Positions 11,281 to 20,478 of a DNA stretch of 64,000 nt are shown piece after piece; position 1 is the first letter of the stretch, and every line of letters begins with the position of its first letter. The notes below the pieces were generated by a model. That model did not search any database. It saw nothing but the letters and a program-made list of their open reading frames with translations, and was not told the origin of the DNA. Source of the stretch: Streptosporangium pseudovulgare (GTDB taxonomy: Bacteria > Actinomycetota > Actinomycetes > Streptosporangiales > Streptosporangiaceae); NCBI RefSeq assembly GCF_014648055.1, contig NZ_BMQJ01000002.1:717363-781362 (forward strand), read 5' to 3'. A program made the translations under genes and the position numbers.

Positions 11281-11311
11281 AGGGAGAGAGGCTGATGGCA
11301 CACGGGGGGCG

Positions 11312-11317
11312 TGTCAA
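11312..11317 (-). promoter_or_regulatory. Putative -35 element of the sugar ABC operon
   Basis: On the minus strand TTGACACGCC reads from 11317 toward the gene, identical over 10 bp to the -35 region of the beta-glucosidase promoter. The operator follows 37 bp after the start of TTGACA, against 32 bp at the beta-glucosidase gene. No convincing -10 hexamer was found. A second small inverted repeat (TAACG/CGTTA, 11330-11344) lies just upstream of the -35. Confidence 0.45.
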
Positions 11318-11445
11318 CATCCCCGGGGATAACGATCGCCGTTACCGAGCCGTGCGGGCGAGGGCGGCGTCTCCGGCGCCCCGATCTCTCCGGGTCTGAA
11401 TCAGAGCAGTTCAGAGCCATCTAGAAGAGATCTTCAAAGGCTCGT

Positions 11446-11457
11446 GGGAGCGCTCCC
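11446..11457. promoter_or_regulatory. Possible distal CebR-like box
   Basis: Palindrome GGGAGCGCTCCC, preceded by T. It resembles the CebR box known from Streptomyces (TGGGAGCGCTCCCA) with one mismatch at the end. It lies between the sugar operon and the FKBP gene, about 130 bp upstream of the putative -35 of the operon. It may be an auxiliary operator. Confidence 0.45.
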
Positions 11458-11692
11458 CCGAGGCGCACGGACGCATCGGAATCTTGTTCTGTCCCCGTCC
11501 CGGAAGCCGGGGGGAGCCCGGCCGGGACCGGATGGGAAATCGCTCTCTCACTTTCGCCGGGCGACCCGCCCGCCCACGGCGCCACGCCCGGGCCGGGAGG
11601 GGGTGCCTCCGTCCGTCGCGTGCCCGCCGGACCCCGTAGAGTCGTCCGGTCGGCCGGAAACCGGCCGGCGCGCAACCGATAAGGAGAACCAC

Positions 11693-12067
11693 GTGGCACT
11701 GGAGAAGCCGGAGATCGACTTCCCCGAGGGTGAGGCCCCCTCGGAGCTGCAGATCACCGACATCGTCGAGGGAAGCGGCCAGGAGGCCAAGCCGGGTGAC
11801 ATGGTCACCGTGCACTACGTCGGCGTCGCCTTCTCCACCGGCGAGGAGTTCGACGCCTCGTGGAACCGCGGCGACACCTTCCAGTTCCCGCTGGGGGCCG
11901 GCCGGGTGATCGCGGGATGGGACCAGGGCGTCGCGGGCATGAAGATCGGCGGCCGCCGCCGGCTCGTCATCCCGCCCCACCTCGGCTACGGCAACCGCGG
12001 CGCGGGGCCCCTCATCAAGCCGGGTGAGACGCTCATCTTCGTCGTCGACCTGCTCGGCGTGAACTGA
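11693..12067 (+). CDS. FKBP-type peptidyl-prolyl cis-trans isomerase
   Basis: A 124-residue single-domain FKBP. The core reads [27 protein letters not shown], quoted here only as a landmark (VHYVG and FDASWNRGD), followed by [20 protein letters not shown] and a C-terminal [10 protein letters not shown] strand, all standard for the fold. Active-site aromatic positions (Tyr in VHYVG, Phe in EEFD, Trp in AGWDQG) are present. Start GTG 11693 with AAGGAG at good spacing. There is no signal peptide, so a cytoplasmic folding catalyst is expected. The gene is divergent from the sugar operon and stands alone. Confidence 0.93.
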   Translation: MALEKPEIDFPEGEAPSELQITDIVEGSGQEAKPGDMVTVHYVGVAFSTGEEFDASWNRGDTFQFPLGAGRVIAGWDQGVAGMKIGGRRRLVIPPHLGYGNRGAGPLIKPGETLIFVVDLLGVN

Positions 12068-12129
12068 CGTCACCGCGGGCGGCCGTCCGTCCCCGGGCGG
12101 CCGGCCCCGGTCGGTCACCCGCTTCCGGA

Positions 12130-12183
12130 CGGCCGCCCGTTCCCGGATCGCCGCCCGTTCCCGGACCGCCACGCGTTCCCAGG
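12130..12183. repeat. 18 bp tandem repeat, 3 copies
   Basis: Units CGGCCGCCCGTTCCCGGA, TCGCCGCCCGTTCCCGGA and CCGCCACGCGTTCCCAGG run head to tail between the FKBP and DNA ligase genes. The third unit has diverged. No function is apparent. Confidence 0.8.
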
Positions 12184-12260
12184 CAGGGCCCCCGTTCTCG
12201 GACAGCCCCGGAAAAGCGGCGGCCCTCGCCGCCGGAACACCGGCCGCGACTCGTAGGGTG

Positions 12261-13793
12261 ATGGCTGTGTTGCTGATCGAGCTCGCACGCACCTCGGCCG
12301 CCGTGGCGGCCACCCCGGCACGCCTGGCGAAGATCGCCCAGCTCGCGGAGCTGCTCGGCAGGACCGAACCCGGCGAGGCCGAGATAGCCATCGCCTACCT
12401 CTCCGGCGAGCTGCCCCAGCGCACCATCGGCGTGGGCTGGGCCGCGCTGCAGGACCCGCCCGAGCCCCGTCTGGTCGCGACCGCCACCCTGCGCGAGGTG
12501 AACGGCCTCCTCGACCGCATCAAGGCCCAGGCCGGCCCCGGCTCCCAGCTCGCACGCAAGGCCCTGCTCGACGAGCTGTTCGGCGCGGTCACCCGCCAGG
12601 AGCAGGTCTTCCTGTCCCGGCTGCTCCGCAGCGAGCTGCGCCAGGGCGCGCTGCACGGGGTGATGGCGGAGGCCGTCGCCAAGGCCGCGGGGGTCCCGGT
12701 GGCGGAGGTCCGGCGGGCGCTGACCCTGCGCGGCTGGCTTCCCGTCGTGGGCGCCGCCGCACTGGCGGGCGGGGTCGAGGCCCTGCGCGCCTTCCACCTG
12801 GAGGTCGGCCACCCGGTCGCCCCGATGCTCGCCCAGAGCGCCGCCTCGATGGCCGCCGCGCTGGACAAGCTGGGCGGACCGGTCGCTCTCGAATGGAAGC
12901 TCGACGGCGTCCGAGTGCAGGCGCACCGCTCCGGTGACGAGGTGACCGTCTTCACCCGCACACTCGACGACATCACCGCTCAGGTGCCCGAGCTGGTCGA
13001 GGCGGTCCGCGCGCTGCCCGCCGCGGACCTGGTCCTGGACGGCGAGGTCATCGCACTGCGTCCCGACGGCCGCCCCCAGCCCTTCCAGGTCACCTCCGGC
13101 CGCGTGTCGAGCCGCCTCGACGTGCCGGGGATGCGCGCGAAGACCCCGTTGAGCGTGTTCTTCTTCGACGCGCTGCGGGTGGACGGCGCCGATCTGCTCG
13201 ACCTGCCCGGCGAGGCCCGCCACGCCGCCCTCACGGCGGCCGTCCCCGCGGAGCTGGTGACACCCCGGCTGGTGACCGACGACCTCGCGAGCGCCGAGGC
13301 GTTCTTCAAGGACGTGCTCCGGAGCGGCCACGAGGGCGTGGTGGTCAAGTCCCTGCGGGCGCCCTACGCCGCCGGGAGGCGCGGCGCCGGATGGGTCAAG
13401 GTGAAGCCCCGGCACACCCTCGACCTGGTCGTCCTCGCCGCCGAATGGGGCCACGGCCGGCGCCAGGGCAGGCTCTCCAACCTTCACCTGGGGGCGCTCG
13501 ACCCGGGCACCGGTGATTTCGTCATGCTCGGCAAGACCTTCAAGGGACTGACCGACGAGCTGTTGGCGTGGCAGACCGGCCGCCTGCTGGAGATCGCCGA
13601 TGGTCCCACCGACGGCTGGACGGTCGCCGTCCGCCCCGAGCTCGTGGTCGAGATCGCGTTCGACGGAGTCCAGCAGTCGAGCCGCTACCCCGGTGGCATG
13701 GCGCTGCGTTTCGCCAGGGTGATCCGCTATCGCCCCGACAAGAGGGCCGACGAGGCCGACACCGTCGAGACGGTGCGCTCCCTCATGCTCTGA
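12261..13793 (+). CDS. ligB: ATP-dependent DNA ligase, LigB type
   Basis: About 510 residues: an N-terminal DNA-binding domain (residues 1-200, with [16 protein letters not shown]), then the nucleotidyltransferase core with motif [11 protein letters not shown] (adenylated Lys213), motif [13 protein letters not shown], motif [11 protein letters not shown] and motif V GWVKVKP, and a C-terminal OB domain ending in the [15 protein letters not shown] block. This matches mycobacterial LigB closely. It seals nicks using ATP and is accessory to the NAD-dependent LigA. ATG 12261 is used here; a GTG three bases upstream and another at 12267 are alternatives. No Ku or polymerase/nuclease partner is adjacent, so a link to end joining is not suggested by context. 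Confidence 0.95.
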   Translation: MAVLLIELARTSAAVAATPARLAKIAQLAELLGRTEPGEAEIAIAYLSGELPQRTIGVGWAALQDPPEPRLVATATLREVNGLLDRIKAQAGPGSQLARKALLDELFGAVTRQEQVFLSRLLRSELRQGALHGVMAEAVAKAAGVPVAEVRRALTLRGWLPVVGAAALAGGVEALRAFHLEVGHPVAPMLAQSAASMAAALDKLGGPVALEWKLDGVRVQAHRSGDEVTVFTRTLDDITAQVPELVEAVRALPAADLVLDGEVIALRPDGRPQPFQVTSGRVSSRLDVPGMRAKTPLSVFFFDALRVDGADLLDLPGEARHAALTAAVPAELVTPRLVTDDLASAEAFFKDVLRSGHEGVVVKSLRAPYAAGRRGAGWVKVKPRHTLDLVVLAAEWGHGRRQGRLSNLHLGALDPGTGDFVMLGKTFKGLTDELLAWQTGRLLEIADGPTDGWTVAVRPELVVEIAFDGVQQSSRYPGGMALRFARVIRYRPDKRADEADTVETVRSLML

Positions 13794-14162
13794 CCGCCGC
13801 CAGAGCTTCGGACCGGGGAAACGATCCGGAGGCATGAGCGGTCACGGCGCCTCCCCGAGGGTTCGCCGCCCCGCCCCGCCTAGCCCTGCCCCGGGACGCC
13901 GCCGGACGGATCATCGCGTTCGACGTGTGCGGCAGGCCACCCGCGCGCCAGACGAAAATCCGCATTTCGCCGGTATTTCCAAGATTCACCGCATACGCTC
14001 GCAACCCTGCGGGCCGACCTGGAGATCGCGAATCCGGATGTCGGCGTGATCCCTCGCGACCTGCGCACGATCATTTCTTTGCGCATTCATCAAGATTCAT
14101 TGGCAGAGTGAGATGAATCACTCGCAGTGCTTTAAGTTTCCTTTGCCAGTTCTTTGTCGCAT
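13794..14162. other. Long leader with an AT-richer zone before the RlpA-like gene
   Basis: About 370 bp without a supportable gene. From roughly 13960 to 14165 the sequence is clearly more AT-rich than the surroundings. It contains an inverted repeat GATTCAT (14094-14100) / ATGAATC (14113-14119), and TTTCTTTGCG and TTTAAGTTTCC tracts. This is where a promoter and 5' leader would lie. Cell-wall hydrolase genes of actinomycetes often have cyclic-di-AMP riboswitches, but I could not recognise the conserved core here. Confidence 0.5.
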
Positions 14163-15140
14163 ATGTTCAATCACATTACGCGGGCGACATTCCGTCTCCC
14201 CGCCTACGAGAACGGCCTGCATCCCCCTGGTCCCCCATGCCCCACGGCCGTCTCGCGTCCTGTCCCCGACCTTGGATCGTGGTTACCCTTGGGCCTGCAT
14301 TCCGCTCCCCCGTCCGACAAGACACTCCCCTTCCGGAAGCCGGAGGCGAGCCGGCGCCGCCTGGCCGTCCTGGCCGCCGGCGCCGCCGCGGTGGTCGCGG
14401 TGTCGAGCGCCGCCTGGGCGCTCTCGGCCGACGATCACGCCTCCCGGGCGTCCGCGTCGGCCGTCTTCACTCCCCGGCAGACCGGCGGCCCCGGCGACGC
14501 CGCGCCGGACGTCCTCGCCTCCCCCTCTGAGAAGCCCTCCTCGGGGACACCCACTCCGAACGCCTCCGCGGCCGCCGACGAGGTGAGCCCCCGTGTCTCC
14601 CCCTCCCCCGCGGCCTCCCCCGGGACCTCCGCCACGACGGGGACGTCCTCCGGCACGCGCCCCACCGCCAAGGCCGCTCCGCGGCCGCGGTCCGGGGGTG
14701 GGCGGGACACCGCCTCCACGTCGAAGGACACCGGGAGCACCGCCAGGAACACGACCGGGAGCACCGCGCGGAACACGTCGAAGGGCGAGGCGGCGAGCAG
14801 GCCGAAGACACGGCGGTCCGGCACCCGCGACACGTCGCGCGCGGGACGCGTGATCTCCAGCGGCACCTGCGGCGCCTCCTACTACGACGAGCCGCAGATG
14901 ACCGCCAGCGGCGAGCGCTTCGACCCGAACGCGATGACCGCCGCCCACAAGACCCTCCCCCTGGGCAGCAAGGTCCGCGTGACCAACCCGGCCAACGGCG
15001 AGTCGGTGACGGTCCGGATCAACGACCGCGGCCCCTACACGGGCGGACGCTGCCTGGACCTGTCCAGGGCGGCCTTCTCCGCCATCGGCGACACCGGCGC
15101 GGGCGTCATGCGGGTCGAGTACGAGGTCCTCGCCACCTGA
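14163..15140 (+). CDS. RlpA-like double-psi beta-barrel protein, secreted or membrane-anchored
   Basis: The C-terminal 90 residues form a double-psi beta-barrel: ASYYDEPQMTASGERFDP, then AAHKTLPLGSKVRVTNP, and VRINDRGPYTGGRCLDLS, which carries the conserved Asp of RlpA/expansin-like lytic enzymes. One membrane-spanning segment (RRRLAVLAAGAAAVVAVSSAAWAL) precedes a Ser/Thr/Pro-rich linker of about 130 residues containing STARNTT-type repeats. By family it would act on peptidoglycan glycan strands outside the membrane. The start is uncertain: ATG 14163 gives a 325-residue protein with an unusual 60-residue N-terminal extension, while TTG 14289 gives a more ordinary N-terminus. Neither has a clear ribosome-binding site. 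Confidence 0.85.
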   Translation: MFNHITRATFRLPAYENGLHPPGPPCPTAVSRPVPDLGSWLPLGLHSAPPSDKTLPFRKPEASRRRLAVLAAGAAAVVAVSSAAWALSADDHASRASASAVFTPRQTGGPGDAAPDVLASPSEKPSSGTPTPNASAAADEVSPRVSPSPAASPGTSATTGTSSGTRPTAKAAPRPRSGGGRDTASTSKDTGSTARNTTGSTARNTSKGEAASRPKTRRSGTRDTSRAGRVISSGTCGASYYDEPQMTASGERFDPNAMTAAHKTLPLGSKVRVTNPANGESVTVRINDRGPYTGGRCLDLSRAAFSAIGDTGAGVMRVEYEVLAT

Positions 15141-15313
15141 CCGGCCCCCTCGACCGGCCCGGCGAAACCCCGCAACCGCCCGTCCCCCGCTGCCCGCCGG
15201 TGACGCCTGCCGGTGAGATCCGGTTCCCGGCTCCCGGCTCCCGCTCCCGGCTCCCGCTCCCGGCCCCCCTCCCGGTCGCCCGGGTCCCTCCCGTTCGGTG
15301 AAGCCCCTCATGC

Positions 15314-15336
15314 CCGGCCGGTCCCCTCCCGGCCGG
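15314..15336. terminator. Bidirectional hairpin between convergent genes
   Basis: CCGGCCGG at 15314-15321 and again at 15329-15336 (each arm is itself palindromic), separated by 7 nt. It is 8 bp from the stop of the minus-strand DUF1707 gene and downstream of the RlpA-like gene. The preceding 70 bp (about 15220-15290) is low-complexity CTCCCGG sequence. Confidence 0.55.
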
Positions 15337-15344
15337 CGGGAGGT

Positions 15345-15974
15345 TTACTTCACCGGGCGCATCGTCAGCGGGTACCGGAAGTCGTCGTCGGCCAGCCCCC
15401 TGACTCCGCCGACCACCGACAGCACCACGCCGCCGATCCAGACCACCGGGATCAGCACGGCGCCCACGACGGTGATGGCCAGGAGCACGGTCGCCCCCAG
15501 CAGCGTCAACTGGAAGTTGAGCGCCTCGACCGCGTGCCTGCGGATGTAGGGCGAGGTCCTACCGGCGGCGAGCAGCATGATCAGCGGGCCGATCGCGAGC
15601 AGGCCGGTCAGCGGCAGCAGGTGCGCCGCCGCCGCGCCCACGCGGTCCGCCCCGTCCTTCGCCCGCGCGCCGGGATACGGGAGGGATCGCCCGCCCGCCG
15701 GCGGGTGGAACGCGGGGGCGGCGGGGCGGGAGCCGTACAGCTCGTACATGATCGGCATGAGGTCACCGTGGACGCGGGCCGTCATGGCCCGCTCCAGCCG
15801 GTCGTCGAACTCGAACTTGTCGAGTCGTCCCTCGGCATAGGCGGTCTTGACGTGCTCGACGACCTGCTCCCGGTCCTGGTTGCTGACCCGCAGACCGGCG
15901 TGGCCCGGCCCCGGAGCGGGGGACACTCCGGTTTCGCGCCACGGGTTCGCCCCCGGTGTCGCTGTGCGTTGCAT
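15345..15974 (-). CDS. DUF1707 and DUF4870 domain membrane protein
   Basis: Predicted at 209 residues. Residues 28-75 (LRVSNQDREQVVEHVKTAYA, then GRLDKFEFDDRLERAMTAR) are a typical DUF1707 (SHOCT-like) segment. A Pro-rich linker follows, and residues 115-200 form a DUF4870/Tic20-like domain with three membrane segments and the motif RRHAVEALNFQL. The combination is widespread in actinobacteria, and its function is not established. It converges with the RlpA-like gene. Nothing around it hints at a pathway. Confidence 0.88.
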   Translation of the reverse strand: MQRTATPGANPWRETGVSPAPGPGHAGLRVSNQDREQVVEHVKTAYAEGRLDKFEFDDRLERAMTARVHGDLMPIMYELYGSRPAAPAFHPPAGGRSLPYPGARAKDGADRVGAAAAHLLPLTGLLAIGPLIMLLAAGRTSPYIRRHAVEALNFQLTLLGATVLLAITVVGAVLIPVVWIGGVVLSVVGGVRGLADDDFRYPLTMRPVK

Positions 15975-16103
15975 GAGACCGACATACCTTTCGTCGCTGG
16001 CTTACCTCCATGATCGTGGCGAGCTTTCGGGCGGTCCATCCGGATAAACCCTTGGATATCCCCTAGGGATCACCCTGGCATCACACCGTCGGACCCCTGG
16101 GAG

Positions 16104-16457
16104 ATGTATATAAGAGGCATGAGATGGCGGGATCGCTACGGATTGAGGCGGCGAGGCGGCCCTAAGATCGCCAAGTTCGATCGTGAGGCCACCGACGCCG
16201 ACATCGAGGCGCTCATCGCCTTCGCCAAGTCGCGCCGGGGTGTCGAGTTCTACGTCGAGCCGGAGACCTTCGCGACGGACACCACGGCGATGGCCATCGC
16301 GGACGACGGCGAGTGGACCAGGCGCCGGGTCGGCTCTCCCGCGGTGATCCGCAAGGTGGCCCGCGACCTGTCGCTTCCGGTCTACGACGTGCAGCTGACC
16401 GGTTACCCGCCGCGGATGCGGGCCTACAACGAGCGCCGCAGGCTCGCCGAAGACTGA
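16104..16457 (+). CDS. Small conserved actinobacterial protein, unknown function
   Basis: Predicted at 117 residues. It is basic at both ends, with a central DADIEALIAFAKSRRGVEFYVEPETF segment (landmarks DADIEALIAFAK and VEFYVEPETF) and a conserved-looking C-terminus VYDVQLTGYPPRMRAYNERR. Codon pattern and alternating secondary structure suggest a real soluble protein. The ATG at 16104 and the one at 16119 are both possible; AGAGG lies just before the second. I recognise it only as a conserved hypothetical and do not assign a function. Confidence 0.7.
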   Translation: MYIRGMRWRDRYGLRRRGGPKIAKFDREATDADIEALIAFAKSRRGVEFYVEPETFATDTTAMAIADDGEWTRRRVGSPAVIRKVARDLSLPVYDVQLTGYPPRMRAYNERRRLAED

Positions 16458-16481
16458 CGGTGGTGACGCCGGACCGGCCGG

Positions 16482-17618
16482 TCATCCGGCCGACGCCCCG
16501 GCTTCCTCCAGCAGAGAGATCATGGGCAGCAGCCATGCGGCCCGGGGACTGCCCATCTCCTCGTCCAGCTCCTCGGGGCTGGGCATCCTGTCCTTCAGCG
16601 CCTGCGGCGGAACCAGGTGCCGCAGCGCGTGCATGAGCAGATTGGCCATGGAGTAGCCGGGGTCGGCCTCGCGCGCGCGGGTCAGGGCGATCCCGGCCAG
16701 CGCGGAGTCGCCCTCCCGCCAGGCGACCACGCCGAGCAAGGAGGCGGCCGGTGGGACGAACCGCGGCTCCAGTCGCAGGGTGAGGTCCTGCCAGAGCCGG
16801 CGGTGGACGTCGCAGGAGTCGTCGGTGACGAGCGCCCACGCCTCGTCGCGGACGCGGACCACCGCCAGGTCGAGCCCCAGCCTGGCCGCCTGCTCGTCGT
16901 CGAGCCGCCTGCCCGCGGCGTAGGCGCCGATGGCCGCGCGGACCCGGGCCACGCCGTCGGCCACGAACTCCGCCGCGAACCCCTCGACGTCGCCGCAGAC
17001 GGCGAGCCTTTCCCCGATCTCCCTCGTGACCCGGGCTGTGGCCCGCCGCATGGCCTCCCGCGCGGCACCGCCGACGGGGTCGAGCGACCTGGCCAGGGAC
17101 TCGCGGTCGGGTAAGGCGACCAGCCCTCGCACGGTCGCCCGGGCCGCGATCTCCCCGGCCCGGGGATCGTACGGTGTGCCGTCCGGAGGGCAGCATCCGG
17201 ACCGGGAGCAGAGGTAGGACCAGTAGCGGCCGTCCTCCACCCGCAGCGCGTCGACGACGACGAGACCGCCCCGGTGGAAGGCCGCGACGGTCTCGTCCAT
17301 GACGGGGGTCACCAGGGGGCCGGTGCCGTATCCGGCCAGGATGACCTGGGTGACCCCCTCCCGGCGGAAGACCGCGGCGACCTGGGCGGCGTCCGGGTCG
17401 ACCGGCGGCAGGTCCCAGCGGACGGTGAGATGCAGCCGTCCCCGGGGAGGGCGGCCCCGCAGGCCGATCGCGACGAGGCTGTCGGCGGGATGGAACCCCA
17501 GGAGGTACGGCACGGCGCCGAGGATGTCCTCGGTGGATCTGAGCAGGAGGCCGGGCCGGTCGGCGAGGGAGACGGACTGGACGGACGGGGCGGGCGAGGC
17601 CGGGAGGTCGGTTGTCAT
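16482..17618 (-). CDS. DUF4192 family protein
   Basis: Predicted at 378 residues from ATG 17618. The hallmark opening RSTEDILGAVPYLLGFHPADSL (landmarks EDILGAVPYLLGFHP and SLVAIGLRG) is intact, followed by a Rossmann-like domain and a C-terminal helical part with SLLGVVAWREGDSALAGIAL and YSMANLLMHAL motifs that resemble tetratricopeptide-like helices. DUF4192 is nearly confined to actinobacteria and has no known activity. The longer frame that runs upstream to 17891 crosses a tandem repeat and is not protein-like. It is followed by no gene on its own strand before 16457. Confidence 0.88.
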   Translation of the reverse strand: MTTDLPASPAPSVQSVSLADRPGLLLRSTEDILGAVPYLLGFHPADSLVAIGLRGRPPRGRLHLTVRWDLPPVDPDAAQVAAVFRREGVTQVILAGYGTGPLVTPVMDETVAAFHRGGLVVVDALRVEDGRYWSYLCSRSGCCPPDGTPYDPRAGEIAARATVRGLVALPDRESLARSLDPVGGAAREAMRRATARVTREIGERLAVCGDVEGFAAEFVADGVARVRAAIGAYAAGRRLDDEQAARLGLDLAVVRVRDEAWALVTDDSCDVHRRLWQDLTLRLEPRFVPPAASLLGVVAWREGDSALAGIALTRAREADPGYSMANLLMHALRHLVPPQALKDRMPSPEELDEEMGSPRAAWLLPMISLLEEAGASAG

Positions 17619-17724
17619 GGCCCAGAGCCTCGCGCGTTCCCGGTCTCCCCCGCCGGGCCGAATCCCGTTCTGTGGACGACCGGCCCGGATCGGGCCGACC
17701 TGTGGAAAACCCTCCGCCGTCCCG

Positions 17725-17793
17725 GCACGCACCGCGCGGAAGTCTCCGCACGCACCGCGCGGAAGTCCCCGCACGCACCGCGCGGAAGTCCCG
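17725..17793. repeat. 23 bp tandem repeat, 3 copies
   Basis: Units of 23 bp beginning GCACGCACCGCGCGGAAGTC start at 17725, 17748 and 17771; they differ only in their last three bases. A second small array (16 bp, GGGTTCCGGGACGCAC, twice at 17848-17879) lies 55 bp further on. Both are in the space between the DUF4192 and EI24 genes. Confidence 0.9.
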
Positions 17794-17903
17794 GGACATG
17801 TCGCCGGATCCCGGAGCGCGCCACGCGGCTCCCCCGGCGTGCCGCACGGGTTCCGGGACGCACGGGTTCCGGGACGCACCGCGCCCGGCACGGCGGCCCG
17901 GCG

Positions 17904-18674
17904 TCAGTCCCGCCGGTGGAGAGGCTCCGCGGGCGCCAGGCGCGTCCGCACCATGACCGTCGCCCCCGCCACGGCGGCCGGCATCGCGACCACCGCTGCC
18001 AGCGGGATCAGGAAGACGAGGAAGAGCAGCACCCCGAACCCGAGCACGGCCGCCTTGTCCGATCTGAGCAGGGCGAGGCGTGTCCTGCGCCGCATGTCCC
18101 TGCGTTCCATGGCCAGCGTGGTGAGCTCGGCGGTGAGGAAGAAGCCGGAGACGAGCGCACCCAGGACCGGCGCCACGATCTGACCGACCACCGGCACGAA
18201 ACCGAGGAAGAACAGCGGGATCGTGAACAGCAGCGTGTAGCCCAGGATGACCAGGCTGTCCCCGATGGAGCGGGGGATCGACTTCCAGAGCGGGACCTCG
18301 GGCCCTTCCGGCAGCTCACCGTGGCTCTCCTCGACCTTCTCGGAGAGCTTCTCGTAGAAGGGCCCGCCCAGGATCAGGGTCACCGCGGTGAAGGTCACCA
18401 CGGCCAGGACCACCCCGGCGCCGAAGAGGACCACGCCGAGCAGGGTGTACAGCGCGGTGCGCGCCGCCTTCCCCCAGTCGGCGGCGAACGGCGTCATCCA
18501 TTCGGCGATGTCCCGCGCGCTGGAACCGAGGAAGTAGAGCGCGACGGCGTAGAGCACGAACGCGATCAGCGCCGGGACCAGACCGAACAGCCACCACCGG
18601 GGGTTGCGCGCGACCCAGCGCAGTCCCTGGAGGAAGAAACCGGCGCCCTTCGCGAAGGAGCGGAAATGACCCAT
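17904..18674 (-). CDS. EI24-domain (CysZ-like) membrane protein
   Basis: A 256-residue integral membrane protein. It opens with GLRWVARNPRWWLFGLVPAL and has about five hydrophobic segments. The conserved GGPFYEKLSEKVE block near residue 105 and the IPLFFLGFVPVVGQ segment in the second half fit the EI24/CysZ family. CysZ proteins move sulfate in proteobacteria; actinobacterial relatives are uncharacterised, and no sulfur genes adjoin this one, so transport of sulfate is only a possibility. Start ATG 18674. Confidence 0.85.
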   Translation of the reverse strand: MGHFRSFAKGAGFFLQGLRWVARNPRWWLFGLVPALIAFVLYAVALYFLGSSARDIAEWMTPFAADWGKAARTALYTLLGVVLFGAGVVLAVVTFTAVTLILGGPFYEKLSEKVEESHGELPEGPEVPLWKSIPRSIGDSLVILGYTLLFTIPLFFLGFVPVVGQIVAPVLGALVSGFFLTAELTTLAMERRDMRRRTRLALLRSDKAAVLGFGVLLFLVFLIPLAAVVAMPAAVAGATVMVRTRLAPAEPLHRRD

Positions 18675-18749
18675 GGCCGGAAGATTAGCGGGAGTGGCCG
18701 ATCACCGTACGACGCCGGCGTCTCCGGCCGGAGCGCCCCCGGCCGAAGG

Positions 18750-19343
18750 TCAGGCGCGCCGCCACAGGCCCGGCACGGAGACCCCCAGCGTGGCGAGGAG
18801 GCGGCGCAGGAGGGGCAGGGAGATGCCCAGGACGTTGCCGTGGTCGCCCTCGATGCCCTCGACGAACCAGCCGCCGGGGCCGTCCAGGGTGAAGGCGCCC
18901 GCGACCCGGCAGGGCTCGCCGGTGGCGACGTAGGCGGTGATCTCGTCGTCGGAGGGCGCGCCGAAGCGCACCACCGTGGCCCCCACCTCCGACACCTGTG
19001 CGCCGCTCGTGGTGTCGATCACGCAGTGGCCGGTGAGCAGGCGGCCCTCGCGACCGCGCATGGACCGCCAGCGGGCGACGGCCTCCTCGGGCGAGGACGG
19101 CTTGCCGTAGGCCCGGCCGTCGAGTTCCAGCATCGAGTCGCAGCCGATGACCAGGCCGTCGGTCACGTCACGCGCCACGGCCGCCGCCTTGGCGCGCGCC
19201 AGGGTGAGGCAGAGGTCACCCGGGGTGTCGGCGGTGACGGCGTCCTCGTCGACGCCGCTGACGATGACTTCGGGGTCGAGCCCCGCGCTGCGCAGGAGGA
19301 CGAGACGGGCGGGCGAGGCTGAGGCGAGAACGATCCTGGTCAC
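18750..19343 (-). CDS. maf: Maf family nucleoside triphosphate pyrophosphatase
   Basis: A 197-residue cytoplasmic housecleaning enzyme. Family motifs are intact: [17 protein letters not shown] near the N-terminus, the [18 protein letters not shown] block with the catalytic Asp, and [21 protein letters not shown]. Maf proteins hydrolyse non-canonical or excess nucleoside triphosphates (dTTP/UTP or m7GTP types) to monophosphates and are linked to septum inhibition in Bacillus. Start GTG 19343. Confidence 0.93.
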   Translation of the reverse strand: MTRIVLASASPARLVLLRSAGLDPEVIVSGVDEDAVTADTPGDLCLTLARAKAAAVARDVTDGLVIGCDSMLELDGRAYGKPSSPEEAVARWRSMRGREGRLLTGHCVIDTTSGAQVSEVGATVVRFGAPSDDEITAYVATGEPCRVAGAFTLDGPGGWFVEGIEGDHGNVLGISLPLLRRLLATLGVSVPGLWRRA

Positions 19344-19470
19344 GTCTGCCGAGCCTAGCGTCCGCCGTGACGGGTGAAGGACGGTCCCTCTCGCGGGCAG
19401 GCACGGCGCCGGTGGGAAGGCGCCGGGTCCGGAGCGGACGGCCGCTCCCGCGCGGACGACGCGGCCGGGC

Positions 19471-20478
19471 CTACTCCGGCTTGACCGTGGAGATCGAGGA
19501 GATCGCGGTGTTGATGTCGCGCCAGCGGGAGCGCTGGGCGTCGGGGATGGTCACGAAGACGAGGGCCGGTTTGGCGGCGCCGGGGATCTCCTTCACCGCG
19601 ACCGCGGCCATGGAACGGCGGGACTTGCCCTTGACCTTGTATCCCACCTGGTAGGCCAGCACCCAGCCGTCCTTGATCGGCTGGGATGCCGTCCAGGTGA
19701 TCTTCCCGCCGCGGGGGTGGTGGTTGAGCGTCCAGCGCGCGGCCAGCAGCGCGGTGTCCTTGACGGTCTCCTGCACGTTGATCGGCACCGGGCAGCTCAC
19801 GAGCATCGCGCGGGTGGCCGCGCCCCTGACCTTCGGCAGGACCTGCTTGGTGGCGAACGGCGCGGTGCCGTAGCCCTTCCACGGCTTGCCGAAGCGGACC
19901 AGCGACACCCCGGAGCGGGTGTCCCGGATCCGGCGCTTGGTGGCGTGCGGCTTGCCGGGCAGCCTGCCGAGCCGTTTGTCGCCCGGCAGCTCGGGGACGC
20001 GGGGGTCGGCCAGGGCGGCGAGCACCGCGGCGCTCCGGGGCGGCGTGGCGGGGGCCGCGCTCGCGGTCGGCGCCGCGGACGGGGAGGCCGACGCCGACGC
20101 CGATGCCGATGAGGACGCCGACGCCGGCAGCGGTTCGGGCGAGGAACTGGGACCGGGCGGGGGCGTCGCGGCAGATGGCGCGGCGATCGGCCCCGACGCC
20201 TCTCCGCCCGGTCGGTCTGAGGAGCCGGACGACGTGAAACCGATCACCGCCGCCACGGCGGCCACGACCACGGCGACGGTCGCGGCCAGGAACCGGTAGA
20301 TCACCCGCATCGGCAGGTCACCGATGCGGGACCGCTTCACCGGTGAGACCGGGGGGTGCTTGGGTCCGGGCTCGGCGACGATCTTCGGCAGCTCGGAGGT
20401 CTCCGCCTCGGCCACCACGTATGTCGGCACGGAACCCGTCCCACGGGTCCCTTCGGTCTCACCCACCCCATCGAGCAC
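19471..20478 (-). CDS. Membrane-anchored extracytoplasmic protein, unknown function
   Basis: Predicted at 335 residues: a cytoplasmic N-terminus of about 55 residues, one membrane segment ([20 protein letters not shown]), a Ser/Ala/Pro-rich linker of about 70 residues with (SA)n runs, then a globular domain of about 170 residues starting near [14 protein letters not shown]. This domain includes [21 protein letters not shown] (landmark [12 protein letters not shown]) and ends in [11 protein letters not shown]. The architecture is that of actinobacterial surface proteins with one anchor. I do not recognise the globular domain. Start GTG 20478; the AT-rich patch at 20485-20560 upstream probably holds its promoter. 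Confidence 0.75.
   Translation of the reverse strand: MLDGVGETEGTRGTGSVPTYVVAEAETSELPKIVAEPGPKHPPVSPVKRSRIGDLPMRVIYRFLAATVAVVVAAVAAVIGFTSSGSSDRPGGEASGPIAAPSAATPPPGPSSSPEPLPASASSSASASASASPSAAPTASAAPATPPRSAAVLAALADPRVPELPGDKRLGRLPGKPHATKRRIRDTRSGVSLVRFGKPWKGYGTAPFATKQVLPKVRGAATRAMLVSCPVPINVQETVKDTALLAARWTLNHHPRGGKITWTASQPIKDGWVLAYQVGYKVKGKSRRSMAAVAVKEIPGAAKPALVFVTIPDAQRSRWRDINTAISSISTVKPE

Noticed and set aside
12261-13793. Non-homologous end-joining locus around the ATP-dependent ligase.
   Set aside because: No Ku, polymerase or nuclease domain is present and the protein matches the LigB branch rather than LigD or LigC.
17725-17879. Possible CRISPR array.
   Set aside because: The units are directly adjacent with no spacers, and no cas gene is present. 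The same applies to the arrays at 614, 12130, 46068, 48156 and 54316.
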